DNA from: JACQNR01 sp049515175
GTDB taxonomy: Bacteria > Acidobacteriota > Terriglobia > UBA7540
Assembly: GCA_049515175.1 (NCBI GenBank)
Contig: JBEKUI010000077.1
Coordinates: forward strand, 1 to 16,658
DNA length: 16,658 nucleotides
Direction: 5' to 3'
Positions 1 to 7,813 of this stretch are shown piece by piece. Numbering within the stretch: the first letter of the stretch is position 1; the number at the start of each line of letters is the position of its first letter. Below the pieces are notes generated by a model, which was given only the letters and a program-made list of their open reading frames with translations, was not told where the DNA came from and ran no database searches. The translations under genes and the position numbers were made by a program.

Positions 1-2211
1 CGCGATCAAACCAAGCAGGTCTTCGAGGGTGTGTTTGCCCACTTCCCGTTCATCCCTGCGAGCATTGGCGGAGCCGGCGAACCCGAGCGAATCTGGGGCG
101 AACTGGTTAGTGGCGATTACTTCTCGCTGGTGGGCGTCGCGCCGGTGCTGGGGCGCGCCATTCTGCCGGAAGAAGACGCGGTCGTTGGCCGCGACGCGGT
201 GGTAGTGCTGAGTCATGCTCTGTGGCGGCGCCGGTTCGGCTCCGACCCGACGGTGGTGGGCCGGGCGGTGATTTTGAACGGGCAACGCTACACCGTGGTG
301 GGAGTCGCCCCGCCCGCCTTCCATGGAACGTTGCGCGGGGTGCTGCCGGAGTTCTGGGTGCCCCTGGCGATGTACGCCCAGATTATGCCCGACCTCGCCA
401 AAGAGAATCCCTACAACGAGCGAAACAGCCAGTGGTTGATCTTGAACGCGCGGCTCAAGCCCGGGGTGAGCCGCTCCCAGGCCGCCGCCGTGGTGAACGT
501 CGTCAAGACGCGGCTGGAGGACACCTATCGCAAAGGGAAGGAGCGGCACCGCGCCATCACCATCGACAGCGGCAGTGGACTCATCGGAGGTTCTGAACTG
601 CCGGCCCTGAGCTTGTCGGCCATCTTGATGGTCGTGGTCGGCCTCGTTCTCCTGGTCGCCTGCGCGAATGTCGCGAACCTCCTCCTGGCGCGAGCCACCG
701 CCCGGCAGAAGGAGGTTGCCATCCGCATCGCGATGGGGGCGGGGCGCTGGCGGCTGGTGCGGCAGATGCTCACCGAGAGCATCCTGCTATCGGTGCTCGG
801 AGCGGCGGCAGGTTTCCTGCTGGCGGCGCTGGCCGCCCGGGTGCTCTCGCGGTTCGAACTGCCGCTGCCCTTCCCGATCGTGTTTGACTTCAACGTGGAT
901 TTGCGGGTTTTGGCATTTACGGCGGGCCTTGCCATGGTGACGGGGGTCCTGTTTGGCCTGGCTCCGGCGCTGCGCGCCACGCGCCCCGACATCGTCGCGG
1001 CGCTGCGGAATGAGTCCACCCTCTTGGGCCCCTTCAGCCGGTTCGGGCCCCGCAACGCTCTGGTCGTCATCCAGGTGGCGCTGTCGCTGGTGCTGTTGAC
1101 AGGCGCGGGACTGTTTCTCCGCAGCCTGCAAAACGCTTCTTCCATCGACCTCGGCCTGCGCCCGGAGAACGTCCTGCTGATGGCGGTGGACCCGAAGTTG
1201 CACCATTACTCGCGCCCGCAGGCGCAACAATTCCTCTCGCAGCTTCGCGAGAGGGTCTCCGCGCTGCCGGGGGTCCGTTCGGTGAGCTTCCTGGACAGCG
1301 TTCCGCTCAGCATCGGCGGAACCAGCTTCAATTTCAACGTCGAGCGCGGCCAAGGCGGAGGAGCGCAAACCGTCAACACCGACGTCTACTACGTCGGCGG
1401 CGGCTTTTTTGAGACGATGGGGATCCCGCTCCTGCGGGGCCGCGACTTCAACCTCAAGAGCGACGACGAGCACGTCGCGACCATCAACGAGACGATGGCC
1501 CAGCGCCTGTTTGGCGATGCTGACCCCGTGGGCCGCGAAATGTTTGCTGACAAGACCCGCTACACGATCATCGGCGTGGCGCGAAACTCGAAATCGCGCA
1601 CCTTGGGCGAGGAACCCGCCGCCTGCGCCTATCTGTTTCTCGAGCCGAACCCCGAGAACGCCATGAGCTTCTACGGGATTTCGATTGTGGTGAGAACGGC
1701 GGCGCGCCCGGCGGGGCTGGCGCGGCCGATTCGCGATCAGATCCTGCAACTCGATCCGAACATGGCCATCTTCAATACCGAGACCATGGAGGAGCACGTC
1801 AGTAAATCGCTCTTGCTGCCGCGAGTCTGTGCCACACTCCTGGGAGTTTTCGGGGGCGTCGGCCTGGCGCTGGCCGTCATCGGTCTCTATGGCGTCATGA
1901 GCTATTCGGTGCGGCGTCGGACGCGAGAAATCGGCATCCGCATGGCTCTGGGCGCCGATCGAGGACAGGTGCTGCGCATGGTCCTTCGGCAGGGGCTGAC
2001 ACTGACCGTCATCGGACTGGCGATCGGATTGGGCATCGCCATTGCCCTCGGCCGCTTCACCAGCAGCCTGCTCTACGGAATCAGCGGTACGGACCAGCTG
2101 ACATTGACCATCGTTTCAGGAGTCTTGCTGGTCACGTCGCTGGGCGCCATCGTCCTCCCCGCGCGCCGCGCGGCGAGCGTTGAGCCGTCGGTGGCGCTGC
2201 GCTATGAATGA
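1..2211 (+). CDS. ADOP-type (MacB/FtsX-like) ABC transporter permease, 5' end missing
   Basis: The reading frame is open from the first base of the window, so the true start lies upstream; 736 codons are visible. The order is: remainder of a periplasmic MacB-type domain; an FtsX module with membrane segments near residues 203-230, 262-282 and 303-321 and the typical cytoplasmic motif KEVAIRIAMGA; a further helix near 353-376; a second periplasmic domain (about 377-610); and a second FtsX module with helices near 613-636, 665-684 and 702-721, carrying REIGIRMALGA and ending in ARRAASVEPSVALRYE. This duplicated layout without a fused ATPase defines the acidobacterial duplicated orphan permease group. 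Family members are thought to act with a MacB-like ATPase in efflux or lipoprotein/peptide export; the substrate cannot be told. No ATPase gene is visible nearby. The following gene is convergent. Confidence 0.93.
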   Translation, partial: RDQTKQVFEGVFAHFPFIPASIGGAGEPERIWGELVSGDYFSLVGVAPVLGRAILPEEDAVVGRDAVVVLSHALWRRRFGSDPTVVGRAVILNGQRYTVVGVAPPAFHGTLRGVLPEFWVPLAMYAQIMPDLAKENPYNERNSQWLILNARLKPGVSRSQAAAVVNVVKTRLEDTYRKGKERHRAITIDSGSGLIGGSELPALSLSAILMVVVGLVLLVACANVANLLLARATARQKEVAIRIAMGAGRWRLVRQMLTESILLSVLGAAAGFLLAALAARVLSRFELPLPFPIVFDFNVDLRVLAFTAGLAMVTGVLFGLAPALRATRPDIVAALRNESTLLGPFSRFGPRNALVVIQVALSLVLLTGAGLFLRSLQNASSIDLGLRPENVLLMAVDPKLHHYSRPQAQQFLSQLRERVSALPGVRSVSFLDSVPLSIGGTSFNFNVERGQGGGAQTVNTDVYYVGGGFFETMGIPLLRGRDFNLKSDDEHVATINETMAQRLFGDADPVGREMFADKTRYTIIGVARNSKSRTLGEEPAACAYLFLEPNPENAMSFYGISIVVRTAARPAGLARPIRDQILQLDPNMAIFNTETMEEHVSKSLLLPRVCATLLGVFGGVGLALAVIGLYGVMSYSVRRRTREIGIRMALGADRGQVLRMVLRQGLTLTVIGLAIGLGIAIALGRFTSSLLYGISGTDQLTLTIVSGVLLVTSLGAIVLPARRAASVEPSVALRYE

Positions 2212-2340
2212 TTCTTTCTGCCCGGGCTTCTAATCTTCTGACTTCCTTCCCTCCCGGACCTCGCTCAGCCCTGCGGAATGATCTGCGGGTCTATTCGAGC
2301 CCCGCGATGCTTCAGGACAACCCTCGTTACGCTGTCGTCG
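2212..2340. other. convergent intergenic gap, no clear terminator
   Basis: This 129-base gap separates the stop codon of the permease (plus strand) from the stop codon of the secreted TIM-barrel-like gene (minus strand). A shared bidirectional terminator would be expected here, but I see no strong stem followed by a T-run in either direction. Termination may be Rho-dependent. Confidence 0.4.
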
Positions 2341-4011
2341 CTACTCGACCACGAGCACCGAATGCGGCGCGAGGCGCAGGGTGACGCGGTCAGGGGCGAG
2401 TTGTGCGCCCGCCGTCGCAAAGACCTGCTTGAAGCGGCTCACCATCCCGCCCACGCCGGTCAGATGGCAACCCACCGGAAGCTCGGTAAAGTTTGCCACT
2501 GCCACCCGACCGCGCAAGGGGAATACGGCCACGCGCGGCGGGGCGTCAAGCGAGGTGGGTGCGAAGTCCGCCACCGATTTGCGAAACGCTTCCAGCGCCT
2601 CTCGCAGCGCTGGCGTGAGCTGCGCGACGCGGTTTTGAGTGTCCACGTGCGCGAGCCGCGGCAGGGCAGTTGAAAACACCGCGACCTTTCCGCCGCCCAC
2701 TTCCAGCACCTGGAAATACTTCCCCTTCGGAAGTTCCAATGACTCCCTGGTGGGTAGCCGGGGATCCCCGGTCAAGCGATGCGCCAATCCCTCGCTCACA
2801 AATGCGGTTCCTCCCGCCTTCAGGAAACTTTCGAGTTTGGGAACGAACTCCGTGTCTTCAAGCGAATGAATGGTAAAGAGCCCGGCGCGTGTGCCGTCCG
2901 GAAACTTAGCCGTCGGGACCAGCGGCACGGCGAGCATCCCGATCGGGTCAAAGAGGTAGGTTTCGTCTCCGGGATCGCTGGAAGGCGGCTTGTAGGCGGG
3001 AATGCCGCTCCAGCCTTCGGCGAGCCGGCTGAGGGATTCGAGCTCCGGGCGGCGCGTCGCAAAGGCTTCCGCCTGGGCGCGAAACTCGTCGGAGATCAAG
3101 GCGCCATAATGGAAGAGCATGATTTCCGGAGCGCCGGCGAGCGCGGAAACGTAAGCCTGGTCGAGGTAGTAGGTCGTATCGGTTCCATAAGGATCGAACC
3201 ATCCGCCGCCAGTCTTCGCGCCGCCGATCTCGCTGAGCCAGCGGTAGATGACGAAACCTTCGTACTGCTGCTTGTGGCCCCACTCGTCGGAACTCGGGTC
3301 GCGCAGCTCCGTGCCCACCCAGATGCGGTCGTATAGCGCCGTCTCTTTGTCAACGATGTAGCCGCGCTCCTGGAATAGGTCGTACCACTGCGGGAATTTC
3401 AGAATGACTTTAACCTGGGGATTGGCGGCGCGCGCCGGGCCCAGAATGCGGTCGCGGCTGACTTCGAGCATCAATTTTTCGCGATACTGCCGCCAGCTCA
3501 TCGCGCCCTTGGCCACCGCGCACTCGGAGCACTGACAATCGGTGAAGAGAAAATCGTCAATCATGATTTCGTCGAAGAGCCGCGCGGTGAAGCTGAAGAT
3601 TGAGGCAAGGTGTTCCTGGTTGGCGCGGTGGGTATAACAGGAGCCGACTTCCCAGCCCGTGGTGGGCTTGCCGAAACGCGTCGTGGTGACACAGCCGGAA
3701 ACCTTCAACCCCGCCTGGCGGAAGAAATCGCGCGCCGTCTTCAGCGCCTGCTCGTCGGCCTGATAAGCATCGCGAAACGTCTCCACATAGACCTTGCTGA
3801 TGCCCATCTTGCGGCAGAATTCCAGCGCCTCGGCACGGCCTTTCTCATTGGAAAGATGATCACGAACGTCCTGCGCGGTGAAAAGCGTTGACCAGTCGAT
3901 CGCCCACAGAGCTTGTGGCCCGGCCACTGTGACTGCCAGCAACAGGAAGAGCGTCCGGACAAATCTGAAACTCAGGATGGAGCAGCAGAAAGAAAAATGT
4001 TGGGTTCGCAT
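2341..4011 (-). CDS. secreted TIM-barrel-like (glycoside-hydrolase-like) protein of unknown function
   Basis: 556 residues. The N-terminus has a basic and hydrophobic leader with a long hydrophobic core (about residues 19-36), read as a Sec signal peptide. The body resembles a (beta/alpha)8 glycoside-hydrolase-like fold: alternating strand/helix segments such as KVYVETF (73-79), DEIMIDDF (147-154) and the aromatic-rich stretch GGGWFDPYG (268-276). The tandem acidic residues at 152-153 sit where such barrels often carry an active-site acid, but no specific family is recognised. A Cys cluster, CQCSEC (159-164), follows at once, unusual for a barrel loop. The C-terminal part (about 355-556) looks like a beta-rich or ThuA/GATase-like accessory region. 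ATG start with AAGGAG 11 bases upstream. It is the last gene of the minus-strand series, about 70 bases after the radical SAM gene. Function is not assigned; the hydrolase reading is fold inference. Confidence 0.8.
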   Translation of the reverse strand: MRTQHFSFCCSILSFRFVRTLFLLLAVTVAGPQALWAIDWSTLFTAQDVRDHLSNEKGRAEALEFCRKMGISKVYVETFRDAYQADEQALKTARDFFRQAGLKVSGCVTTTRFGKPTTGWEVGSCYTHRANQEHLASIFSFTARLFDEIMIDDFLFTDCQCSECAVAKGAMSWRQYREKLMLEVSRDRILGPARAANPQVKVILKFPQWYDLFQERGYIVDKETALYDRIWVGTELRDPSSDEWGHKQQYEGFVIYRWLSEIGGAKTGGGWFDPYGTDTTYYLDQAYVSALAGAPEIMLFHYGALISDEFRAQAEAFATRRPELESLSRLAEGWSGIPAYKPPSSDPGDETYLFDPIGMLAVPLVPTAKFPDGTRAGLFTIHSLEDTEFVPKLESFLKAGGTAFVSEGLAHRLTGDPRLPTRESLELPKGKYFQVLEVGGGKVAVFSTALPRLAHVDTQNRVAQLTPALREALEAFRKSVADFAPTSLDAPPRVAVFPLRGRVAVANFTELPVGCHLTGVGGMVSRFKQVFATAGAQLAPDRVTLRLAPHSVLVVE

Positions 4012-4080
4012 CGCGGGTCAGACTCCTTGAAGGAACGTTGAGGGAAGGTCGGGAGTCTATCAAAAGATGATGCTCTCCGC

Positions 4081-5715
4081 TCAGCCGGAGACGTGAGACA
4101 ACGATCCGCCCTCCAGCCAGGCGGCGAAGAAGCGGTCTTCGGCGTCGAGGTGCGCACCGAGCTCGTTGATTACGCGGCTGCCGAGCGTCAGGAGCACGGT
4201 CGGGTCACCCGACTGCTCATAGGAGGTCACTTGCCGCAGCAAACGGTCGAGATCGACCGCGAAGCGTTCATGCTCGGCGCGCATCCTGCCGATTCGGGCC
4301 TCGCCCTCCGGCGCGAGACTCACCAGAGCCTGCATGGCGTTCTCCTCATTGCGGCAGTGGGCGATGTAACTGGTCTCGAAGAACCGCAGGCGCTCGCGCA
4401 ATTCGCCTGCCGCCACCCAGCGCATGTGCGCGGGGGTAGCCTGCAAGCCTTCCGAAAACGCCTGCCACTCGCTGAGTCTCTGGCGGATTTCCTCGTGTTC
4501 GCAGGCGCTGCGGCGCAGGGCGGCAGGCGCTTCATCTTCGGGAGAACGAGTCACCAGGGCGGCGAGCTTTTCGGAATCTTCCGGCTCGAGGTAGCGGCAG
4601 GCGTAACCCTGACGAGTGAACTCCGCCACCACTTCGCTGCGCGGCGGGTAGGCATGCGTCGCGAATTGCCCGGGCAATCGTCCGCGCACATAGGCGCCGG
4701 GCAGTGTCTCGCAATCCACCGTGAAGAGGTCGCCGCGCTCGACCATCGACAGGTTGAAGTCATAAGTTTCGCGAGTATTGAAGAAGAGCCGGGTGCGCGG
4801 GAACACCAGATGGTAGAGGCTGACGGCGAGTCGGTAGTCCTCGTCACTTACGCTGTAGCGCGAAGGCTTTTGTGAGGCGACCACTCCGCGCGCGGGTTTG
4901 AGGCGGGGAATGCCGAGCGCGTAAGGCTCGATGCCGTAAGTCTTGCGCAAATAGGCGGCATGCTCGACCAGCGCCAGCACTTCGAAACGCCAGTCGTAGA
5001 GGCCGAACAGAATTCCCAGGGCGAGGCGCGTAAAGCCGGCGGCAATGGCGCGGTCCCAGACATCGAGCCGGAACTCGTATTGCCGCTTGGGCGAACCCTG
5101 AAAGTGCCAGCGTCCGAACTGCGCTTCGTCGTAGGTTTCCTGCCAGAGTGCCACCCAGTCGAGTCCGGCGGCGCGCAGTTGCCGATACCCCTCTTCGTCG
5201 TAAGCTGGCGCGTTGAGCGCCACGACCCCGCCGCCCAGCTCGAGCAGCTTGCGGCGCGTCAGCAAGACGTAAGGCGTGACACGTTCCGGCCCGAACTCCG
5301 GATCGTCCGCCAGCACCAGTTCGATCTGCCGGTGCCCCATGGCGAGAATCAGTTCCAGCTCGCGCTCGTACTCCTCCCGGCTCAGGCGGACCCGCTCGGC
5401 CAGCGCGTTGGACTTGCGGTAGCCGCAGTAAAGGCAATCGTTCTGGCAAAAACTCGTCAAGTACTCGGGAATGATGAACTCGATCGTCCGGCTGGCGCTC
5501 TGCCTGCGAAGGGCGCGGGCCACGGCATGGATTTCCGTGCGTGGCTCCGGCTCCCTTCCCCAAGCCATCAGCGCGGCGACGTCATCCGTCGCCAGACCCT
5601 GGCCCCGCTGCGCAGTTTCAAGAATGGTGGCGAGCGGTCGCCCGGACAAAGTTTCCTCGGCGAGTGCTCCGATGCGGTCCCGCACTGTTGCGAAGTGCTG
5701 GCTGAAAGTGGCCAT
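4081..5715 (-). CDS. HydG/ThiH-like radical SAM protein fused to a hemerythrin-like domain
   Basis: 544 residues. The N-terminal two thirds resembles HydG/ThiH tyrosine-lyase-type radical SAM enzymes: the [4Fe-4S] site is CQNDCLYC (Cys90, Cys94, Cys97, the CX3CX2C signature), followed by GYRKSN, and a late ETLPGAY stretch (336-342) resembles the corresponding HydG region. The CX2CX22C auxiliary-cluster motif of true HydG is absent. In its place residues about 400-535 form a predicted four-helix bundle whose residues match a full diiron hemerythrin set: His407; His453-xxx-Glu457; His482; His522-xxx-Glu526. The gene is therefore a fusion, and neither HydG nor ThiH can be assumed. The substrate is unknown; the diiron domain may bind O2, NO or iron near an oxygen-sensitive cluster (inference). 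ATG start with only a weak ribosome site. It lies 120 bases after the archaemetzincin and is co-directional. A weak GG-N10-GC match lies just upstream (5736-5752). Confidence 0.88.
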   Translation of the reverse strand: MATFSQHFATVRDRIGALAEETLSGRPLATILETAQRGQGLATDDVAALMAWGREPEPRTEIHAVARALRRQSASRTIEFIIPEYLTSFCQNDCLYCGYRKSNALAERVRLSREEYERELELILAMGHRQIELVLADDPEFGPERVTPYVLLTRRKLLELGGGVVALNAPAYDEEGYRQLRAAGLDWVALWQETYDEAQFGRWHFQGSPKRQYEFRLDVWDRAIAAGFTRLALGILFGLYDWRFEVLALVEHAAYLRKTYGIEPYALGIPRLKPARGVVASQKPSRYSVSDEDYRLAVSLYHLVFPRTRLFFNTRETYDFNLSMVERGDLFTVDCETLPGAYVRGRLPGQFATHAYPPRSEVVAEFTRQGYACRYLEPEDSEKLAALVTRSPEDEAPAALRRSACEHEEIRQRLSEWQAFSEGLQATPAHMRWVAAGELRERLRFFETSYIAHCRNEENAMQALVSLAPEGEARIGRMRAEHERFAVDLDRLLRQVTSYEQSGDPTVLLTLGSRVINELGAHLDAEDRFFAAWLEGGSLSHVSG

Positions 5716-5835
5716 CGTTCTACCCGGTCAAGATTAGCAGAAAACCGCCCAAACGGGGGCCTGGCAAAACGCCGTAGAGCCCTGACGACGGCGCCAAAGG
5801 TTGGGAGGCGGGAAGGCCGCGGTGATCGACCAGCG

Positions 5836-6366
5836 CTAGAGCAGCAGCGTAACGCAGGAATCGCAGAAGTGGGCGCCTTTCAGGTCGATGTTTTCGACGG
5901 ACGGTGAGGAGCTCATCACACAGCGATAGTCCGGGCAGTGGCGCAGTCCCAACGTGTGGCCGATTTCGTGCAGAGATTCCTTGAGAAGGCGGTCGGCGAG
6001 GACCGCCGGGTCGGGTGGCAATCCGTAGAATTCCTGGCGCAGGCGGTGCATGGAAACCACTGCCGCCGAGGCGCCGGCCGGGCCGAGTTGCGCCTCCCCG
6101 AAAACAAACGTCAGAATGGGAATGTAGAGATCGGCCTCGCTCACCCCCAAGATGCGCCAGGTGTCCGTGGCGGCAAGTTTCCGCAGTTTCTTGAGCAGGG
6201 ACGTGGAGTTGTACTGGCCGCGCAGCGCGTCGTATGCAGATTCCAATTCCAACTTCTCACCGTGAACCGCGCAGGCGGCGCGCAAGACCGGCGCCAGCCC
6301 CTCGGCAAGAATCTCCAGGTGGCTCTGCTCAACGTGGCCGACAGGAACAAGCGAAAGCAGCTTCAT
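5836..6366 (-). CDS. amzA: archaemetzincin-type zinc metallopeptidase (family M54)
   Basis: 176 residues, close to the usual length of prokaryotic archaemetzincins. It contains the full family signature: HEIGH (133-137) continuing to TLGLRHC with the third zinc ligand His143, Cys144, Cys149 in a CX4C pair, the Met-turn candidate Met151, and a second CX2C pair at Cys168 and Cys171 near the C-terminus. The paired cysteines are known to hold a second structural zinc in this family. There is no signal peptide, so it is cytoplasmic. The start ATG overlaps the stop codon of the sigma-54 regulator gene by 4 bp (ATGA) and has no good Shine-Dalgarno, so translation is probably coupled to that gene. 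Physiological substrates of prokaryotic archaemetzincins are unknown. Confidence 0.93.
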   Translation of the reverse strand: MKLLSLVPVGHVEQSHLEILAEGLAPVLRAACAVHGEKLELESAYDALRGQYNSTSLLKKLRKLAATDTWRILGVSEADLYIPILTFVFGEAQLGPAGASAAVVSMHRLRQEFYGLPPDPAVLADRLLKESLHEIGHTLGLRHCPDYRCVMSSSPSVENIDLKGAHFCDSCVTLLL

Positions 6367-7718
6367 GACGCCGTTGCGTTTAACTTCCGAAATCCGAATT
6401 TCTTGATCTTGTTATAGAGGGTGACACGATCGATCTTGAGCACTCGCGCCGCCATGCTCTGGTTCCAGTTGCAGCTCTCGAGAACTCGCAGGATGTGAGC
6501 GCGCTCGATCTCCTCGAGAGCCTGTCCGACCGCGGGCTGGGCCCCGGCGCTGATCTGCAGCGGGAAGTCGGAGGCCTGCAGCTCCGCCTCGTGGCCGATC
6601 ACCATGGCGCGCTCGACGGCGTTTTCGAGTTCCCGCGCGTTGCCCGGCCAGTCGTAGTGCATCAGCAATTCCAGCGCCTCCCGGTCGATGCCCGCGAACC
6701 GGCGGTTCATGGCCCGCGCGAACTTGTGGGTGAAATGATCGGCGAGCAGCGGGATGTCCTCCCGACGCTCGCGCAAGGGCGGCAGGCGAATTTCAAAGAT
6801 GTTGAGCCGGTAGAAAAGATCGGCGCGGAACGTTCCTTCTTTCACCTTGGTTTCCAGGTCCTTGTTGGTGGCGGCGACGACGCGGAAATCCACCTTGATC
6901 GTCTGCGTCCCGCCCACCCGCGTGATCTCCCGTTCCTGCAAGACGCGCAACAGGTCGGTCTGCGTCTTCAGGCTGATATCGCTGATTTCGTCCAGAAAAA
7001 CGGTGCCTCCCTCGGCGACTTCGAATTTGCCTTTCTTGCGGTATTGGGCGCCGGTGAAGGCGCCTTTTTCGTGTCCGAAGAGTTCGCTTTCGAGGAGCGT
7101 TTCGGTGAGGGCGCCGCAGTGGATGACCACCAGTGGCATGTACCGCCGCAAGCTGAGGTTATGAATGGAGCGCGCCACGAGTTCCTTGCCCGTGCCACTT
7201 TCGCCGGTCACCAACACGGTTGCATCCGTCGGCGCTACGGTACGGATCAGCTCCACCACCTTTTGCATGGGCTTGCTCTGGCCGACCAGGTCGACCGCCT
7301 GGATCTCTTCCAGGCTCTCGCGCAGGCGCACGTTCTCCTGCTTCGTGTGAAAGTGGTCGAGCGCTTTGTGGATGGCATGGGTGAGATCGTCGGGGTCAAA
7401 CGGCTTGGTAATGTAATCGTAAGCGCCATCCTTGAGGGCTTGGACGGCGGTCTCGACCGAAGCGTAGCCGGTCATGATGATGATGATGATCTCAGGGTGC
7501 ACCTCGCGCATGCGGCGCTGCAGCTCCAGGCCATCCATGCCGGGCATCTTGATATCGAGAAGCGCCAGGTCCCAGCGCTCGAGAGGCAGCTTGAGCAGCG
7601 CCTCCTTGGCGCTCGCGGCGGTATCGATGTTATAGCCTTCCTCCGCCAGCCATTTTCCGAGGGAGTCGCGCACCACCGCCTCGTCGTCCACAATCAGGAT
7701 GTTGCCTTTGGCATTCAT
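6363..7718 (-). CDS. sigma-54-dependent response regulator, NtrC/AtoC family
   Basis: 451 residues with the standard three-domain order. The receiver domain (about 1-120) has the acidic pair Asp11/Asp12, phospho-acceptor Asp55 and Lys105 in TKPF. The AAA+ domain (about 142-370) has Walker A GESGTGKE (172-179), the sigma-54 contact loop GAFTGA (219-224), Walker B with DE at 243-244 and WPGNARELEN (357-366). A Fis-type helix-turn-helix ends the protein (about 418-440). Once phosphorylated by its partner kinase it should activate sigma-54 promoters. The adjacent upstream kinase is the obvious partner. GAGGAG lies 6 bases before the ATG. The gene ends in a 4-bp overlap with the archaemetzincin gene. 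Target promoters are probably in the same cluster (see candidates at 11672 and 13411). Confidence 0.96.
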   Translation of the reverse strand: MNAKGNILIVDDEAVVRDSLGKWLAEEGYNIDTAASAKEALLKLPLERWDLALLDIKMPGMDGLELQRRMREVHPEIIIIIMTGYASVETAVQALKDGAYDYITKPFDPDDLTHAIHKALDHFHTKQENVRLRESLEEIQAVDLVGQSKPMQKVVELIRTVAPTDATVLVTGESGTGKELVARSIHNLSLRRYMPLVVIHCGALTETLLESELFGHEKGAFTGAQYRKKGKFEVAEGGTVFLDEISDISLKTQTDLLRVLQEREITRVGGTQTIKVDFRVVAATNKDLETKVKEGTFRADLFYRLNIFEIRLPPLRERREDIPLLADHFTHKFARAMNRRFAGIDREALELLMHYDWPGNARELENAVERAMVIGHEAELQASDFPLQISAGAQPAVGQALEEIERAHILRVLESCNWNQSMAARVLKIDRVTLYNKIKKFGFRKLNATAS

Positions 7719-7761
7719 GGATTTCTCCTCGCGGAGACACTCCGGTCGAGCGTCTCACCGC

Positions 7762-7782
7762 GCCCGATGCCTGCGCTCGGGC
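7762..7782. other. small hairpin between kinase and regulator genes
   Basis: GCCCGA (7762-7767) and TCGGGC (7777-7782) form a 6-bp stem with a 9-base loop in the 95-base gap between the kinase and regulator genes. No T-run follows on the minus strand, so it is not a convincing intrinsic terminator. It may tune relative expression, or be chance in GC-rich DNA. Confidence 0.3.
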
Positions 7783-7813
7783 AACGCGCCCGAGGAGGCG
7801 CCCCCGGGCACTT

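Noticed and set aside
787..1797. Minus-strand open frame of 336 codons opposite the permease gene
   Set aside because: Arg/His/Gln-rich mirror frame of a well-supported FtsX-type permease.
4081..5715. Straight assignment as HydG, the [FeFe]-hydrogenase maturase
   Set aside because: The C-terminal auxiliary-cluster motif is missing and no hydA, hydE or hydF is visible.
5736..5752. GG-N10-GC match upstream of the radical SAM gene
   Set aside because: Only about 9 of 13 positions match, the -24 core GCAC is absent, and the leader would be about 10 bases; too weak to list as a promoter.
4960..5907. Plus-strand open frame of 315 codons opposite the radical SAM gene and the archaemetzincin gene end
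   Set aside because: Antisense to two genes with full catalytic motifs; composition is that of a mirror frame.
7474..7491. Short ATG/GAT trinucleotide run
   Set aside because: It encodes a run of isoleucines in the receiver domain's core strand; ordinary coding sequence, not a regulatory repeat.
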